Below are positions 1 to 8,623 of a DNA stretch of 41,462 nt, piece by piece. Positions within the stretch are counted from its first letter, which is position 1; every line of letters starts with the position of its first letter. Under the pieces are notes generated by a model. That model was not told where the DNA came from and did no database searches. It saw only the letters and a program-made list of their open reading frames with translations. A program made the position numbers and the translations under genes. This DNA is from Bacteroidota bacterium (GTDB lineage: Bacteria > Bacteroidota > Bacteroidia > Palsa-948), in contig SCSP01000390.1 of the NCBI GenBank assembly GCA_004297845.1, forward strand, positions 1 to 41,462. Direction: 5' to 3'.

Positions 1-30
1 CCTGACACTTCCTAAAAAGGAAGTGACAGG
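1..30. repeat. Inverted repeat (12-bp arms, 6-nt loop) over the hsp20 3' end
   Basis: Arms at 1-12 and 19-30 are complementary except for one A-A mismatch (5 with 26) and enclose the loop TAAAAA at 13-18. The stop codon of the small heat-shock gene lies at the edge of this loop. If only the loop is read in the opposite orientation, the heat-shock reading frame continues as P-K-K-E-V-S, the usual family continuation. It could also act as a terminator hairpin, but no T-tract is visible within the window. Confidence 0.7.
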
Positions 31-434
31 CGAAGAACGCCATTTTCATACTTCGCGTCAATCTTGTCGGTAACAAGATTATCGGGCAAAGTGAATGAAC
101 GGCAGAAAGAATTGTAAGAAAACTCCCTTCTTCGGAAATTTTCCCTGTCTTCCTTCTTTTCCTCTTCCTTTTCTGCGCTGATGCACAGAACTCCGTCCTG
201 AACTTCAACCTTGAAGTCCTTGCGTTCGAGTCCCGGTGCAGCAAGTTCGATTTTGAAATCCTTGCCGTTCTCAATGATGTTTGCTTCTGGAACCACGAGT
301 GAATCATTGGGGTCGAGGAGTCCTCCATCAAAGTCAATGATTGACGGACCGAAGAATCTGTCCGTGTTGAAGAAGTTGCTCGCCAATGAAGGGAACAAAC
401 TTCCGTTTCTTTTTTTTGATACTACGAGTGACAT
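12..434 (-). CDS. hsp20: Hsp20-family small heat-shock protein, C-terminal extension missing
   Basis: ATP-independent cytoplasmic holdase chaperone that binds unfolding proteins during stress. The 140-residue product has a short N-terminal arm and an alpha-crystallin domain from about residue 46 to the end, including the family motif ENGVLRLSLP. I chose the ATG at 434 because MSLVVSKK resembles usual Bacteroidota Hsp20 starts; an in-frame ATG 30 nt upstream is less likely. Family members normally continue after LP with a lysine-rich tail and an I-x-I type motif that docks between subunits. Here the protein stops after LPF, inside the inverted repeat at 1-30, so oligomer assembly may be impaired or the end may be an assembly error. 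It has its own promoter, with an FNR/CRP-like dyad at 536-547. The family call is secure; the true 3' end is not. Confidence 0.9.
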   Translation of the reverse strand: MSLVVSKKRNGSLFPSLASNFFNTDRFFGPSIIDFDGGLLDPNDSLVVPEANIIENGKDFKIELAAPGLERKDFKVEVQDGVLCISAEKEEEKKEDRENFRRREFSYNSFCRSFTLPDNLVTDKIDAKYENGVLRLSLPF

Positions 435-464
435 TGTGTTTTTTGAGTTTAAAAGGTTTAACAT

Positions 465-743
465 TTATTTTTTTGACAAGCCCAAAGATATTTTTAAACT
501 ATGCCACATGAAATGAGAGAAATCAGTTTGCGGAGTGATTGTTGTCATCCTGTGAGTAGCTATTTTTGTTCCGGTACAATCATTTTCAAAAATGTATGTT
601 TGAAGATGGATTTCAGATTTTGCATTTGAAATAATGTTTAGTAGGCGAATAAAATAATCTTCCCCGCTGTGAACGAGTTCAACATTCTCAATAGATTGAA
701 CATTTTTATCTCTGATTATACTATGCTCTTTTTCCCTCTGCAT
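465..743 (-). pseudogene. Truncated cardiolipin synthase / phospholipase D N-terminal fragment
   Basis: The first 62 codons (743 down to about 558) look like the start of the first phospholipase-D domain of a cardiolipin synthase: VELVHSGEDYFIRLL followed by AKSEIHLQTYIFENDCTG. After the alanine at codon 62 the similarity stops, and the remaining 30 codons run through what appears to be the hsp20 upstream region, including its operator and -7 element. Neither HxKxxxxD catalytic motif is present, so the product cannot be an active enzyme. The start overlaps the end of the M50 protease gene by 23 bp, so the intact gene was probably its translationally coupled partner. I read this as a deletion or rearrangement junction near 555-558; a chimeric assembly is the alternative. 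Confidence 0.75.
483..547 (-). promoter_or_regulatory. hsp20 promoter with FNR/CRP-like dyad 45 bp upstream of the -7 element
   Basis: On the minus strand TATCTTTG (483-490) is a perfect match to the Bacteroidota -7 consensus TAnnTTTG. The dyad reads TGATTGTTGTCA on the plus strand (536-547), of form TGAY-N4-RTCA. Exactly 45 bp separate them (centres 55 bp apart), which places the dyad near -61, a class I activator position. The predicted transcript starts about 44 nt upstream of the hsp20 start codon. The -33 region is weak, as expected of an activated promoter. Confidence 0.65.
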
Positions 744-1809
744 TCTTTATCATAATAAATTCCAAAATATTATCGAGGTCTAATACTCCAACAAATTGTT
801 GATTACTGTAAACGAAAGCTAATGAGTTTGTTCCGGCTATCATAGTAAGATAAACCTCCTCCAAAGATTGATTGGCATTTAATCGTATCGGCTCTTTATT
901 TGCAATTGCATGAAGGATGGTGCCTTTTCCGTTATCTGAAAGTGCTTTTATTATTTCATCCCTGCCCAGCGTGCCAACAGGATGTTTGTCGGACGTAACA
1001 ACAAAATTTTTACACTGCCCATTCAGTAATTTTTTTATTGCATTTTCCACTATATCGTTTTCGTCTATGGTTTCATAATTTTTCATAACAATGTCTTTCA
1101 CAAATATTCCTTTCAGCATAAAACCGGCTTTGGTCATTTCGGCTTCGGCTTGTGCTCCAAGCAGGATAAATAAACCGATAAAAATTAAAAATGGACTAGT
1201 GTAAAATCCGAGAAACACAAAACCAACTGCAAGTAATTGACCAATACGTGCTGCTATATTAGTTGCAATATGTCTTTCAAACTTCATGGCAAGCAATGCT
1301 CTCAGCACCCTGCCTCCATCCATCGGGAAAGCCGGAATTAAATTAAATACTGCCAGCCATGTATTTACGATAAAAAAATTTAAAAAGAAATTGCTTTGAT
1401 TTACTCCGCCTGCCAACTGAATGGTTAAATTCTGTATATCAGGGATTGTAATAAACAAGCTCGTAATTAAAACTAAAGCAATATTCACAGCAGGTCCGGC
1501 AATTGCTACTATTAATTCTTCTTTGGGCTTTTCAGGGATTCTTTCTAAACGTGCTAAGCCCCCAATGGGTAAAATTGTAATGTCTTTGGTTTTTATATTG
1601 TATCGCTTTGCCGCGAGTGAATGTCCGAGTTCGTGCAGAAAGACAGTAATAAAAATGCTGAGTATGAAAATAACCGACCATACTATTTGTTCGGTATTGT
1701 GCCCCGATCTATAGTTACTGAAAATGATATATGCTATTAGTATAGAAAATGTCCAGTGTACAAATACACTGATGCCTGCAATGTTTCCAAGTTTGAATGA
1801 TCCTTTCAT
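721..1809 (-). CDS. M50-family site-2 protease with C-terminal CBS domains (Rip3-like)
   Basis: Intramembrane zinc metalloprotease in the inner membrane. The 362-residue protein has about six hydrophobic segments, the zinc motif HELGH at residues 59-63 and the third ligand in FPMDGG (Asp164), followed by a CBS-domain pair from about residue 235 to 355. The architecture matches the SpoIVFB/Rip3 subgroup, in which CBS domains are thought to sense adenine nucleotides and gate proteolysis. The substrate is unknown; members elsewhere cut anti-sigma factors or membrane proteins. It follows the metal-efflux operon after 44 bp on the same strand, so it may be read through from there, and it overlaps the cardiolipin-synthase fragment downstream. 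In Mycobacterium tuberculosis the similar Rv2625c belongs to the DosR dormancy regulon. Confidence 0.88.
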   Translation of the reverse strand: MKGSFKLGNIAGISVFVHWTFSILIAYIIFSNYRSGHNTEQIVWSVIFILSIFITVFLHELGHSLAAKRYNIKTKDITILPIGGLARLERIPEKPKEELIVAIAGPAVNIALVLITSLFITIPDIQNLTIQLAGGVNQSNFFLNFFIVNTWLAVFNLIPAFPMDGGRVLRALLAMKFERHIATNIAARIGQLLAVGFVFLGFYTSPFLIFIGLFILLGAQAEAEMTKAGFMLKGIFVKDIVMKNYETIDENDIVENAIKKLLNGQCKNFVVTSDKHPVGTLGRDEIIKALSDNGKGTILHAIANKEPIRLNANQSLEEVYLTMIAGTNSLAFVYSNQQFVGVLDLDNILEFIMIKNAEGKRA

Positions 1810-1853
1810 ACTTATTTATTTAAAGTTGGTAAATGTTTACGTGTCGTTCATTA

Positions 1854-2954
1854 TTAATGCTGCATCCCACCCATTGAATTTGAACTTTGCTTTATTGTTT
1901 GTTCACTTTTCAAAAGAAAAGCTCCTGAAATGACAACAATATCTCCTTCTTTCAGCCCTGACAAAATTTCTATTTCTATTTTGTTTTCAATCCCGGTTGT
2001 TACCATTCGTGGCTCAAACATACCGTCAGAGGTTTGTACCCATACGGAAATCATTTTTTCAACGAGGAGAGAAGATTTTGGGATAACCAATGTTCTTTTC
2101 TCATTTCGTTTCAAATAGATATATGCCATCATTCCCGGTCTTAGTTTATTTTCTTTGTTATCTACCTTCACTCTTATAAGATTTACTTTTTGGTTTGTTT
2201 CAAGAGCAGGATTATCGAAAACAATTTCTCCGCTGAATAATTTACCTGGATACACTTCAAACTCTACTGATAGTTTTGGATTCTGTCTCAAAAATTTCAC
2301 TTCATCGCCATACACTTGCACTTCTATCCACATGGTACCTAGGTCAGATATTTTCGCAATGGGAGTTCCTATCTCCACATATTCACCTTCGTGGACAGAT
2401 AATTCGGTGATATACCCCTCTGTATGGCTGAAAAATGAAAGTGTAGCAGATGGCTTATTTGTTTTTTCCAATTCCTGTATTTGTTCTTCGGTAATTGTCC
2501 ACTGCAAAAGTTTTTTCCTTGCTCCATCTGCCAGTTGCTTTGCGGTTTCCTTTTGCGACTTGGCATTATTTAGTAGTTCCAACGCGATCAGATAATCATT
2601 TTCATCGGCAAGCAATTCCTCGCTGTAAATATCATAGAGAAGTTTGCCTTTTGAAATATATTCACCTGTATTGCGGACATAAACCCGTTCCAACCTTCCT
2701 TTTACTCGTGATGAAATTATAGTTACTTGGGTTTCGTTAAAAACAACTGTTCCTGTTAATGTACTTTGTTCAGAAATGTTTTTTACTCGCATAGTATCTA
2801 TTTGAATATTCGCTTTAATTATTTCTTCCTTCGTCAGTATTACCATATTTTCCGTTCCATCATGACCTTCATGTTCAGAATGATTTATGGCATTCTCTGA
2901 ACAGGAAAGCAGGAAAAGAGAAACCAGAAACGATATGATGTAGCGCAATTTCAT
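1854..2954 (-). CDS. RND efflux periplasmic adaptor lipoprotein (CusB/CzcB-like), second copy
   Basis: Membrane-fusion protein linking the inner-membrane RND pump to the outer-membrane channel in heavy-metal efflux. The 366-residue precursor has a lipoprotein signal with lipobox LLSC (Cys18), then a short His-rich stretch (HSEHEGHDG) suited to metal capture. Next come the barrel-sandwich hybrid halves around a helical hairpin (about residues 90-215), then beta-barrel and membrane-proximal domains. It ends in a Met/His tail (GGMQH). Its ATG overlaps the stop of the preceding adaptor gene by 4 bp, so the two are probably translationally coupled. Two different adaptors in one operon are seen in some Bacteroidota metal-efflux clusters; whether they form a mixed ring or act in turn cannot be told from sequence. 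Confidence 0.88.
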   Translation of the reverse strand: MKLRYIISFLVSLFLLSCSENAINHSEHEGHDGTENMVILTKEEIIKANIQIDTMRVKNISEQSTLTGTVVFNETQVTIISSRVKGRLERVYVRNTGEYISKGKLLYDIYSEELLADENDYLIALELLNNAKSQKETAKQLADGARKKLLQWTITEEQIQELEKTNKPSATLSFFSHTEGYITELSVHEGEYVEIGTPIAKISDLGTMWIEVQVYGDEVKFLRQNPKLSVEFEVYPGKLFSGEIVFDNPALETNQKVNLIRVKVDNKENKLRPGMMAYIYLKRNEKRTLVIPKSSLLVEKMISVWVQTSDGMFEPRMVTTGIENKIEIEILSGLKEGDIVVISGAFLLKSEQTIKQSSNSMGGMQH

Positions 2955-4198
2955 TTTGATTTGATTAAACTTTCTCTGTCAATCATATATCCTGCATCAA
3001 ACACAATTTCATCTTTGTCTGTTAACCCGCTGGTAACTTCTGCCATATTGCCTTGAGAAACTCCTTTTGTAATGTTCTGAGCCTGAAAAATGTATTTTCC
3101 TTTTTCTGGTTCGCCCGTTTTTACCCAAACAATACTTCTCCCTCCGAGAAAGAGTATACTGCTGTTTGGAATCAATAATTGTTTTGTTTTAACAGAATTT
3201 ACTTTTGCTGTCAGCAGCGAGTTTATTTTAAGCAACCCCGATTCATTGTTCAGATAAATTCTCGCGGATAGGAATTTTTGTCCATTTTGAAGAACGGGTT
3301 CAAGCAAATTTATCTTGGCTTTAATAATATCATCCCTGTCAAGCTCGCTTGTTAATTCAATATCTGTACCGACTGAAATTTCAGATGAATGGCTATTGTC
3401 AATCAAGACAATTCCCAAAACTTCTTTCAAATCATTTACTTTGAAAAGGGTTTGTCCTTTGTTTACATAACTTCCTTCTCGTATTTGAAGCGTAGAAGTA
3501 TTCATTGGCTGATTTGATGATGAATTGCTTGACACTCCCATTCCGCCCATTTGAGACGGATGGGTGGTAGGTATTTGAAGTGAAGGCGCATTTGTATTGG
3601 TGAAATACACATAACCATCATAAGAACTTAGTACACTCGTAGAATAAAGTGTTTTGCCTGTGACTTCGATTTCTTTCAATTGAGAATCAGAAACTCCCAT
3701 CAGCTTTAATTTTTCTTCTGCTTTTTTCACCAGTTCATTTTCTGATTTGTTTTTTAGGAGAAATAAAAGTTCTTCCTGTACGGTGTTTAATTCTGCGCTG
3801 TATATCTCCATCACCTTTTCTCCTTTATTCACATACTGAAAATTATATTTCACAAACAATTTTTCAATTCGTCCGCTGAAGCGTGCTGAAATTTTGTTAT
3901 CCCTTCTTTCATCTACCGCGATATATCCGTTTGCAGAAATAGTAGTATTGCTTTCCGACCAAGCTGGCTTCACAGTTTTCTGAGAAGAAATAACGCTATA
4001 ATTAGTTGGCAATGAAATTGATTTCAAATCAATCGTGTCATTTTTCTTCATCTCATGGTTCGGCATGTTGTGCTTATCATGATTCATGCTCTCATGACCC
4101 GAATGTTCCGATTGGTTGTTACAGCCGTTAGATAACAGCAGCCCTGCCAAAAGAAAACTCCAATAGCACAATTGTATTTTATTTTTTCTGCGATTCAT
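2951..4198 (-). CDS. RND efflux periplasmic adaptor lipoprotein (CusB-like), first copy, His/Met-rich
   Basis: Membrane-fusion protein of a Cu/Ag-type or related heavy-metal RND system. The 415-residue precursor has lipobox LSNGC (Cys26). The mature N-terminus is a dense His/Met metal-binding segment (about residues 30-50, many HS, HD, HN and HE pairs), as in copper- and silver-handling CusB proteins. A lipoyl/hairpin core follows, with a Met- and Ser-rich insert (GGMGVSSNSSSNQ, about residues 215-230) in the hairpin region. It overlaps the upstream channel gene by 20 bp and the second adaptor by 4 bp, a compact operon. The Met/His richness favours Cu(I)/Ag(I) as substrate over Zn/Co/Cd. The substrate is inference, the family is secure. 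Confidence 0.88.
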   Translation of the reverse strand: MNRRKNKIQLCYWSFLLAGLLLSNGCNNQSEHSGHESMNHDKHNMPNHEMKKNDTIDLKSISLPTNYSVISSQKTVKPAWSESNTTISANGYIAVDERRDNKISARFSGRIEKLFVKYNFQYVNKGEKVMEIYSAELNTVQEELLFLLKNKSENELVKKAEEKLKLMGVSDSQLKEIEVTGKTLYSTSVLSSYDGYVYFTNTNAPSLQIPTTHPSQMGGMGVSSNSSSNQPMNTSTLQIREGSYVNKGQTLFKVNDLKEVLGIVLIDNSHSSEISVGTDIELTSELDRDDIIKAKINLLEPVLQNGQKFLSARIYLNNESGLLKINSLLTAKVNSVKTKQLLIPNSSILFLGGRSIVWVKTGEPEKGKYIFQAQNITKGVSQGNMAEVTSGLTDKDEIVFDAGYMIDRESLIKSK

Positions 4199-5429
4199 AT
4201 TCGTATTCTGCTTGAAGTTTCAGTACAGTAAATAATTTATCGTTGTATTCCATCTTTTTCATGAGAAGCATTTCCCATGAGTCGAGTAATACAAAAAAAC
4301 TTCCTGTGTTTTGTTTGTAAGTGAGAAGTCCTGCTTCAAAGTTTTCAGAATACATTGGAATAATTCCCTCCTCGTAGTTCTTTAACTGCTTCATTTCATA
4401 TTTTAGCATGGAGAGCTTTTCATTTATCATTTGAATTGCCATGAGTTGCATGGTTTGTTTTTCATGAGTCATGGATTGAATTTCAAAACCCATAGATTTC
4501 ACTTCTGACTTATACATTTTTTCCGACCAGGGCGCAATAGGAATTGTAATCATTCCCATTACAGAATACTGATTGGGCATCCCGAACATCTGCATGTGGT
4601 CAATTCGCACACCGAAATCCGGCTTGCGAAGCGAGTACATGTAATCTTTACTTAACTGCATTGACTTAATTGAATTTTTCATGGCGGTTATATCACTCCT
4701 GTTAAGTGAATTTGTATCTATAACCTGTGGAAATGTTTTGTATGGTTTTAAACCCAGTGTTGTGTCAATAGAAAAATCGGTACTCACATCACGATTCATC
4801 AGCGTATTCAGCCCGATATTACTTTCAGAAATCATGGAATGAAGCATGGCTTCCATATTCTTGAGTTCTTCAAGTTTTGCTTTCGCTTTGAAAATTGTGC
4901 TGAGGTCGCTTTGATTGTATGGATATTTTGCCTCAGATGTTTTAATCAGTAATTCTAACAACTCACGGTTTTCGGCAAGCAGTTTCAGCTTTCTTTCAGA
5001 AACTAATCTCTGGTAATAAAAATATTTTGCATACAAATTAAGTGTGTTCTTTGTCCATTCCTGATTGTTCTTTTGAATTTTCGGTAACGAAGACAAATAA
5101 TTTTGTTTTGCTTTCAGTTTTCCTGAATTTGGAATCATCTGTTCTACTGTGAACATCAACCCTGCTTGATTCATCGGACCAACATCTTTCAGCATCATAG
5201 GGTTATAGGGAAACTGATTCAAACCGAAAGAAGCGGTAGGAGGCATCCATGCTTTTGAACCCTCCACTTGTGCCTGCAGGGATTGAACTTTATAATCGTA
5301 TTTCAGAATTTCAGGATAATTTTTCTCGACAGAATCTATTATCTGAATTAATGTCAGATTTGCATCCTGAGCTTGCAAAAAAACATTGGAGAGGAGAAAT
5401 GATAGTATGGTTATTATTTTCTTCATCAT
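4179..5429 (-). CDS. TolC/CusC-type outer-membrane efflux channel
   Basis: Outer-membrane factor that completes the tripartite metal pump. The 416-residue protein starts with a signal peptide (MMKKIITILSFLLSNVFLQA) and has the two-fold helical-repeat pattern of TolC-like proteins, with long Lys/Glu/Leu-rich helices at about residues 100-200 and 320-416. It is rich in methionine in the middle (for example around residues 275-330), unusual for a generic TolC and consistent with a Cu/Ag conduit. Its start overlaps the stop of the pump C-half by 4 bp (ATGA), indicating coupling. No lipobox is present, unlike E. coli CusC, which is normal for this group in Bacteroidota. Confidence 0.85.
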   Translation of the reverse strand: MMKKIITILSFLLSNVFLQAQDANLTLIQIIDSVEKNYPEILKYDYKVQSLQAQVEGSKAWMPPTASFGLNQFPYNPMMLKDVGPMNQAGLMFTVEQMIPNSGKLKAKQNYLSSLPKIQKNNQEWTKNTLNLYAKYFYYQRLVSERKLKLLAENRELLELLIKTSEAKYPYNQSDLSTIFKAKAKLEELKNMEAMLHSMISESNIGLNTLMNRDVSTDFSIDTTLGLKPYKTFPQVIDTNSLNRSDITAMKNSIKSMQLSKDYMYSLRKPDFGVRIDHMQMFGMPNQYSVMGMITIPIAPWSEKMYKSEVKSMGFEIQSMTHEKQTMQLMAIQMINEKLSMLKYEMKQLKNYEEGIIPMYSENFEAGLLTYKQNTGSFFVLLDSWEMLLMKKMEYNDKLFTVLKLQAEYEYESQKK

Positions 5430-7345
5430 TCTGTTTTAATGAAAGTTAATTCCCCTTTTTTCTTAAACTCATATTCTTTCACAAGCGCAAAAACGCATGG
5501 AATCAAAATGAGTGAATAAAGAGTTGAAAACAGTAGACCGAAAACAAAAGGAAGAGCAATGGGGCGCATCACGTCACTTCCTGCTCCTGTTGCATATATT
5601 ACAGGAATCATTCCCAGCACATCCACGATTACCGTCATTAGTATAGGACGTATTCTTAAAGCCGAACCCTTAAATATCGCTTCTTCAATACGTAAAGGCG
5701 TAATACTGAATTTTTCCAATAACGAATTTTCATTCAATTTTCTTAATTCATTATTCATATAAAACAAAATCAATACTCCTGTTTCAACCGCAACTCCGAG
5801 CAAGGAAATGAAGCCCACTGCAACTGCTACAGAGAAATTCACATGATAAAAGTGAAGGGAAAGTATTCCTCCTATAAAAGCAATCGGTATTCCCGAAAAA
5901 ATAATTAATACTTCACGAAAGGAGTGAAAAGTGGTGTACAATACAACCATCATAATAAGCAGTACAATTGGAATAATTATACTTAATCTCTTTTGTGCGC
6001 GAACCTGGTTTTCATACTGCCCGCTCCATTGAATAAAATATCCTTTAGGAAGTTTCTTAAATTCATTTTCAATCTTGTTTTTTGCTTCTTTCACCACGCT
6101 TCCCATATCCCTCCCGCGAATATTAAATAAAACTGTTCCGCGAAGCATGGCGTTTTCGGAGTTAATCATGGGCGGTCCATCGGCAACAGAAATATCCGCT
6201 ACTGATGAAAGCGGGATATTTCCGTAAGTGGAAGTTTGAACAGGAGTTCGTTTGATTTCTGAAATATCATTGCGAAAATCTTGTGCAAGCCGAACGCTGA
6301 TGGTAAATCTTTCTCTTCCTTCAACTGTATTTGTAAGATTCATTCCACCCAAAGCGGATTCGATAACCATGTTCACATCTTCAACACTTATTCCGTAACG
6401 GGCAATTGCATCACGGTCAATTTTTATGGTAAGGTATTTTCCTCCAATCAGTTGTTCGAGATATAAATCAGAGAGTCCTTCAATTCCACGAAGCGATTTT
6501 TCTATTTTCCCCGACAAATAAAAAATTGTATCAAGGTTTTGACCATATATTTTTACTCCTACATCTGTTCTGATTCCTGTTGAAAGCATATTAATACGAT
6601 TGATAATGGGTTGCGTCCATCCAACCATCACTCCGGGTATTTTGACTTTCTCATCTATTTCAGAAATAAGTTTCTCTCTTGTCATTCCTTCTCTCCATTG
6701 AGCTTTTGGCTTCAGGATGATAATCGTTTCAATCATGCTCATAGGAGCATTATCGGTGGCAGTATAAGCTCTTCCTGCTTTTCCTAAAACATTTTCTACT
6801 TCAGGAATATTTTTCAGGATCTTATCTTGCACCTGAAGAATTCTTTTCGCTTCAGAGTTGGATACATCAGGAAGTGTTACAGGCATCATCAGCAAGGATC
6901 CTTCGTCTAATGGAGGCATAAACTCAGTTCCGGTATTCATTACAACAGGAATGCTTGCGATAGAAAAAAGGATGATTGTTGTAATGACAGATTTTTTCCA
7001 TTGAAGGCAGAATCTTACAATTGGAGAAAAAATCATTGTGAGATATTTTGAAACAGGATTGTTGTTCTCACTGCGAATCGTTCCTTTAACAAAGCTTCGC
7101 AAAACAGCCGGAAGAATAAAAAGAGCAGTGATGGCGGAACCGATCATGCAGAATGTTTTGGTAAGTACCAATGGAGTAAATAATTTTTTCTCTTGTCCTG
7201 TTAGAAATAATATAGGGGCAAATGAAATCAATGTTATCAGGATGGACATAAATATCGCACGCCCGATAGTAACCGTTGACTTACGAATGATATCCACCCG
7301 TTCTTCCTCAGGTATTTCGGATGTATGTCCTTTTTTCTTTTCCAT
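5426..7345 (-). CDS. cusA: CusA/CzcA-family heavy-metal RND pump, C-terminal half
   Basis: The 639 residues correspond to the part of a heavy-metal RND pump from TM5 to the C-terminus. TM5-6 lie at about 25-90, the second periplasmic porter loop at about 135-400 (with NAPMSMIETIIILKP, the region of the CusA metal-site methionines), and TM8-12 run from about 425 to 630. The first half is encoded just upstream in another frame: its stop codon and this ATG are separated by 7 nt. Together they give 1061 residues, the normal size of one pump. Either two subunits reassemble, with the split in the cytoplasmic TM4-TM5 loop where it would be tolerated, or one base is extra in the A/T-rich junction. 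The frame is well conserved on both sides, so decay is not advanced. Confidence 0.85.
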   Translation of the reverse strand: MEKKKGHTSEIPEEERVDIIRKSTVTIGRAIFMSILITLISFAPILFLTGQEKKLFTPLVLTKTFCMIGSAITALFILPAVLRSFVKGTIRSENNNPVSKYLTMIFSPIVRFCLQWKKSVITTIILFSIASIPVVMNTGTEFMPPLDEGSLLMMPVTLPDVSNSEAKRILQVQDKILKNIPEVENVLGKAGRAYTATDNAPMSMIETIIILKPKAQWREGMTREKLISEIDEKVKIPGVMVGWTQPIINRINMLSTGIRTDVGVKIYGQNLDTIFYLSGKIEKSLRGIEGLSDLYLEQLIGGKYLTIKIDRDAIARYGISVEDVNMVIESALGGMNLTNTVEGRERFTISVRLAQDFRNDISEIKRTPVQTSTYGNIPLSSVADISVADGPPMINSENAMLRGTVLFNIRGRDMGSVVKEAKNKIENEFKKLPKGYFIQWSGQYENQVRAQKRLSIIIPIVLLIMMVVLYTTFHSFREVLIIFSGIPIAFIGGILSLHFYHVNFSVAVAVGFISLLGVAVETGVLILFYMNNELRKLNENSLLEKFSITPLRIEEAIFKGSALRIRPILMTVIVDVLGMIPVIYATGAGSDVMRPIALPFVFGLLFSTLYSLILIPCVFALVKEYEFKKKGELTFIKTE

Positions 7346-7352
7346 TACAAAT

Positions 7353-8621
7353 TTATTTCTTCAAAATCCTATTTGCAAGTTGCCTGTACGCATTTTCTCC
7401 CATTACAATACTTGAATCCACCAAATCGCCTACAGCAAGAGCAATTCCTCCCAACGACATGATATTAGAGGTAACACCGAAAAGTTTCATCAGGATAAAT
7501 CCTATCAGCATGGAGAGAATGATATTCAATATGCTTACGAAGCCCGTGCCGAAATGAAAAAGAAATAGCAACACAACAATACTGACAACAATTATCTCTT
7601 CCAATACCGATTCTTTCAGTGTATTGATTGTTTCGTTGATTAAATCGCTTCGGTCATACGCAACTTTGAATTTAACTCCGGGAGGTAGTCCTGTTTTTAC
7701 GTCATTCATTTTTTCCTTCACTCGATCAATCACATCTTTTGCATTCTCACCATAGCGCATCACTACAATACCGCCCACAACTTCACCTTCTCCGTTCTCA
7801 TCTACAATGCCAAGCCGTAAATCGCTTCCCATTTGTACATCGGCAATATCTTTCAACTTAATCGGAATAGAGTTATACATCCCAACGGAGATGTTTTTCA
7901 CATCTTCTATGTTTTTTATGTAACCCAATCCCTGAATCATATATCCCATCGAATTCATTTCATACAAACTTCCTCCCACATCGCGGTTATTATTCATAAT
8001 GGCTTTAGTTACTGCCATAAGCGGAACATTATAGTAAATGAGTTTGTGGGGATTGATGGTAACCTGATATTGTTTCTGGAATCCTCCGAACGATGCCACT
8101 TCGCTCACACCCTGTACATTCTGCAAAGCGAATTTTACATACCAATCCTGAGCAGCGCGGAGCTCACCGAGATTATATCCTTCCCCTTCGAGCGTATACC
8201 AAAATATGTGACCGATCCCTGTACCATCAGGTCCGAGTGTGGGAGTAATTCCTTGAGGAAGAAACTTTTGAGCGTAATTCAACCGTTCCAGCACACGGGT
8301 TCTTGCCCAGTAAATATCTACGTCATCCTCAAAAATCACGAAAATGAAACTCATCCCGAACATGGAAGAAGCGCGAACTGTTTTGATTTTAGGAATTCCC
8401 TGAAGATTTGAAACAAGAGGATAGGTGATTTGGTTTTCCATTATCTGAGGGTTACGCCCCATCCATTCGGTGAAAACAATGACTTGATTTTCTGATAAAT
8501 CAGGAATTGCATCCACAGGAGTTTGGTAAATGGAAAATATTCCTCCGGAAACAATCATAGCAATCCCAATCCATACTAAAAAGCGGTTATTGGTTGACCA
8601 TGATATGATTTTTTCAATCAT
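7353..8621 (-). CDS. cusA: CusA/CzcA-family heavy-metal RND pump, N-terminal half
   Basis: The 422 residues match the N-terminal portion of a heavy-metal RND transporter: TM1 at about 12-30, the first porter loop at about 35-335 (with PDLSENQVIVFTEW and GLPPGVKF, both family hallmarks) and TM2-TM4 at about 340-410. TM4 carries the proton-relay motif GGIALAVGDLVDSSIVM with its conserved aspartates. The product ends at ANRILKK in the cytoplasmic loop after TM4; the rest of the pump follows 7 nt later in the next frame. Removing one base near 7346-7355 would fuse the halves. It starts 2 bp after the ArsR gene stop. The inner-membrane pump expels metal, probably Cu(I)/Ag(I) judging by the adaptors. 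Confidence 0.87.
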   Translation of the reverse strand: MIEKIISWSTNNRFLVWIGIAMIVSGGIFSIYQTPVDAIPDLSENQVIVFTEWMGRNPQIMENQITYPLVSNLQGIPKIKTVRASSMFGMSFIFVIFEDDVDIYWARTRVLERLNYAQKFLPQGITPTLGPDGTGIGHIFWYTLEGEGYNLGELRAAQDWYVKFALQNVQGVSEVASFGGFQKQYQVTINPHKLIYYNVPLMAVTKAIMNNNRDVGGSLYEMNSMGYMIQGLGYIKNIEDVKNISVGMYNSIPIKLKDIADVQMGSDLRLGIVDENGEGEVVGGIVVMRYGENAKDVIDRVKEKMNDVKTGLPPGVKFKVAYDRSDLINETINTLKESVLEEIIVVSIVVLLFLFHFGTGFVSILNIILSMLIGFILMKLFGVTSNIMSLGGIALAVGDLVDSSIVMGENAYRQLANRILKK

Positions 8622-8623
8622 AA

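Noticed and set aside
1930-1944. TGACAACAATAT inside the second adaptor gene as an operator for the M50 gene
   Set aside because: The right half-site is broken and it lies within coding sequence.
7833-8411. 192-codon plus-strand open frame opposite the RND pump N-half
   Set aside because: It lies fully antisense to a strongly conserved gene and shows no recognisable domain.
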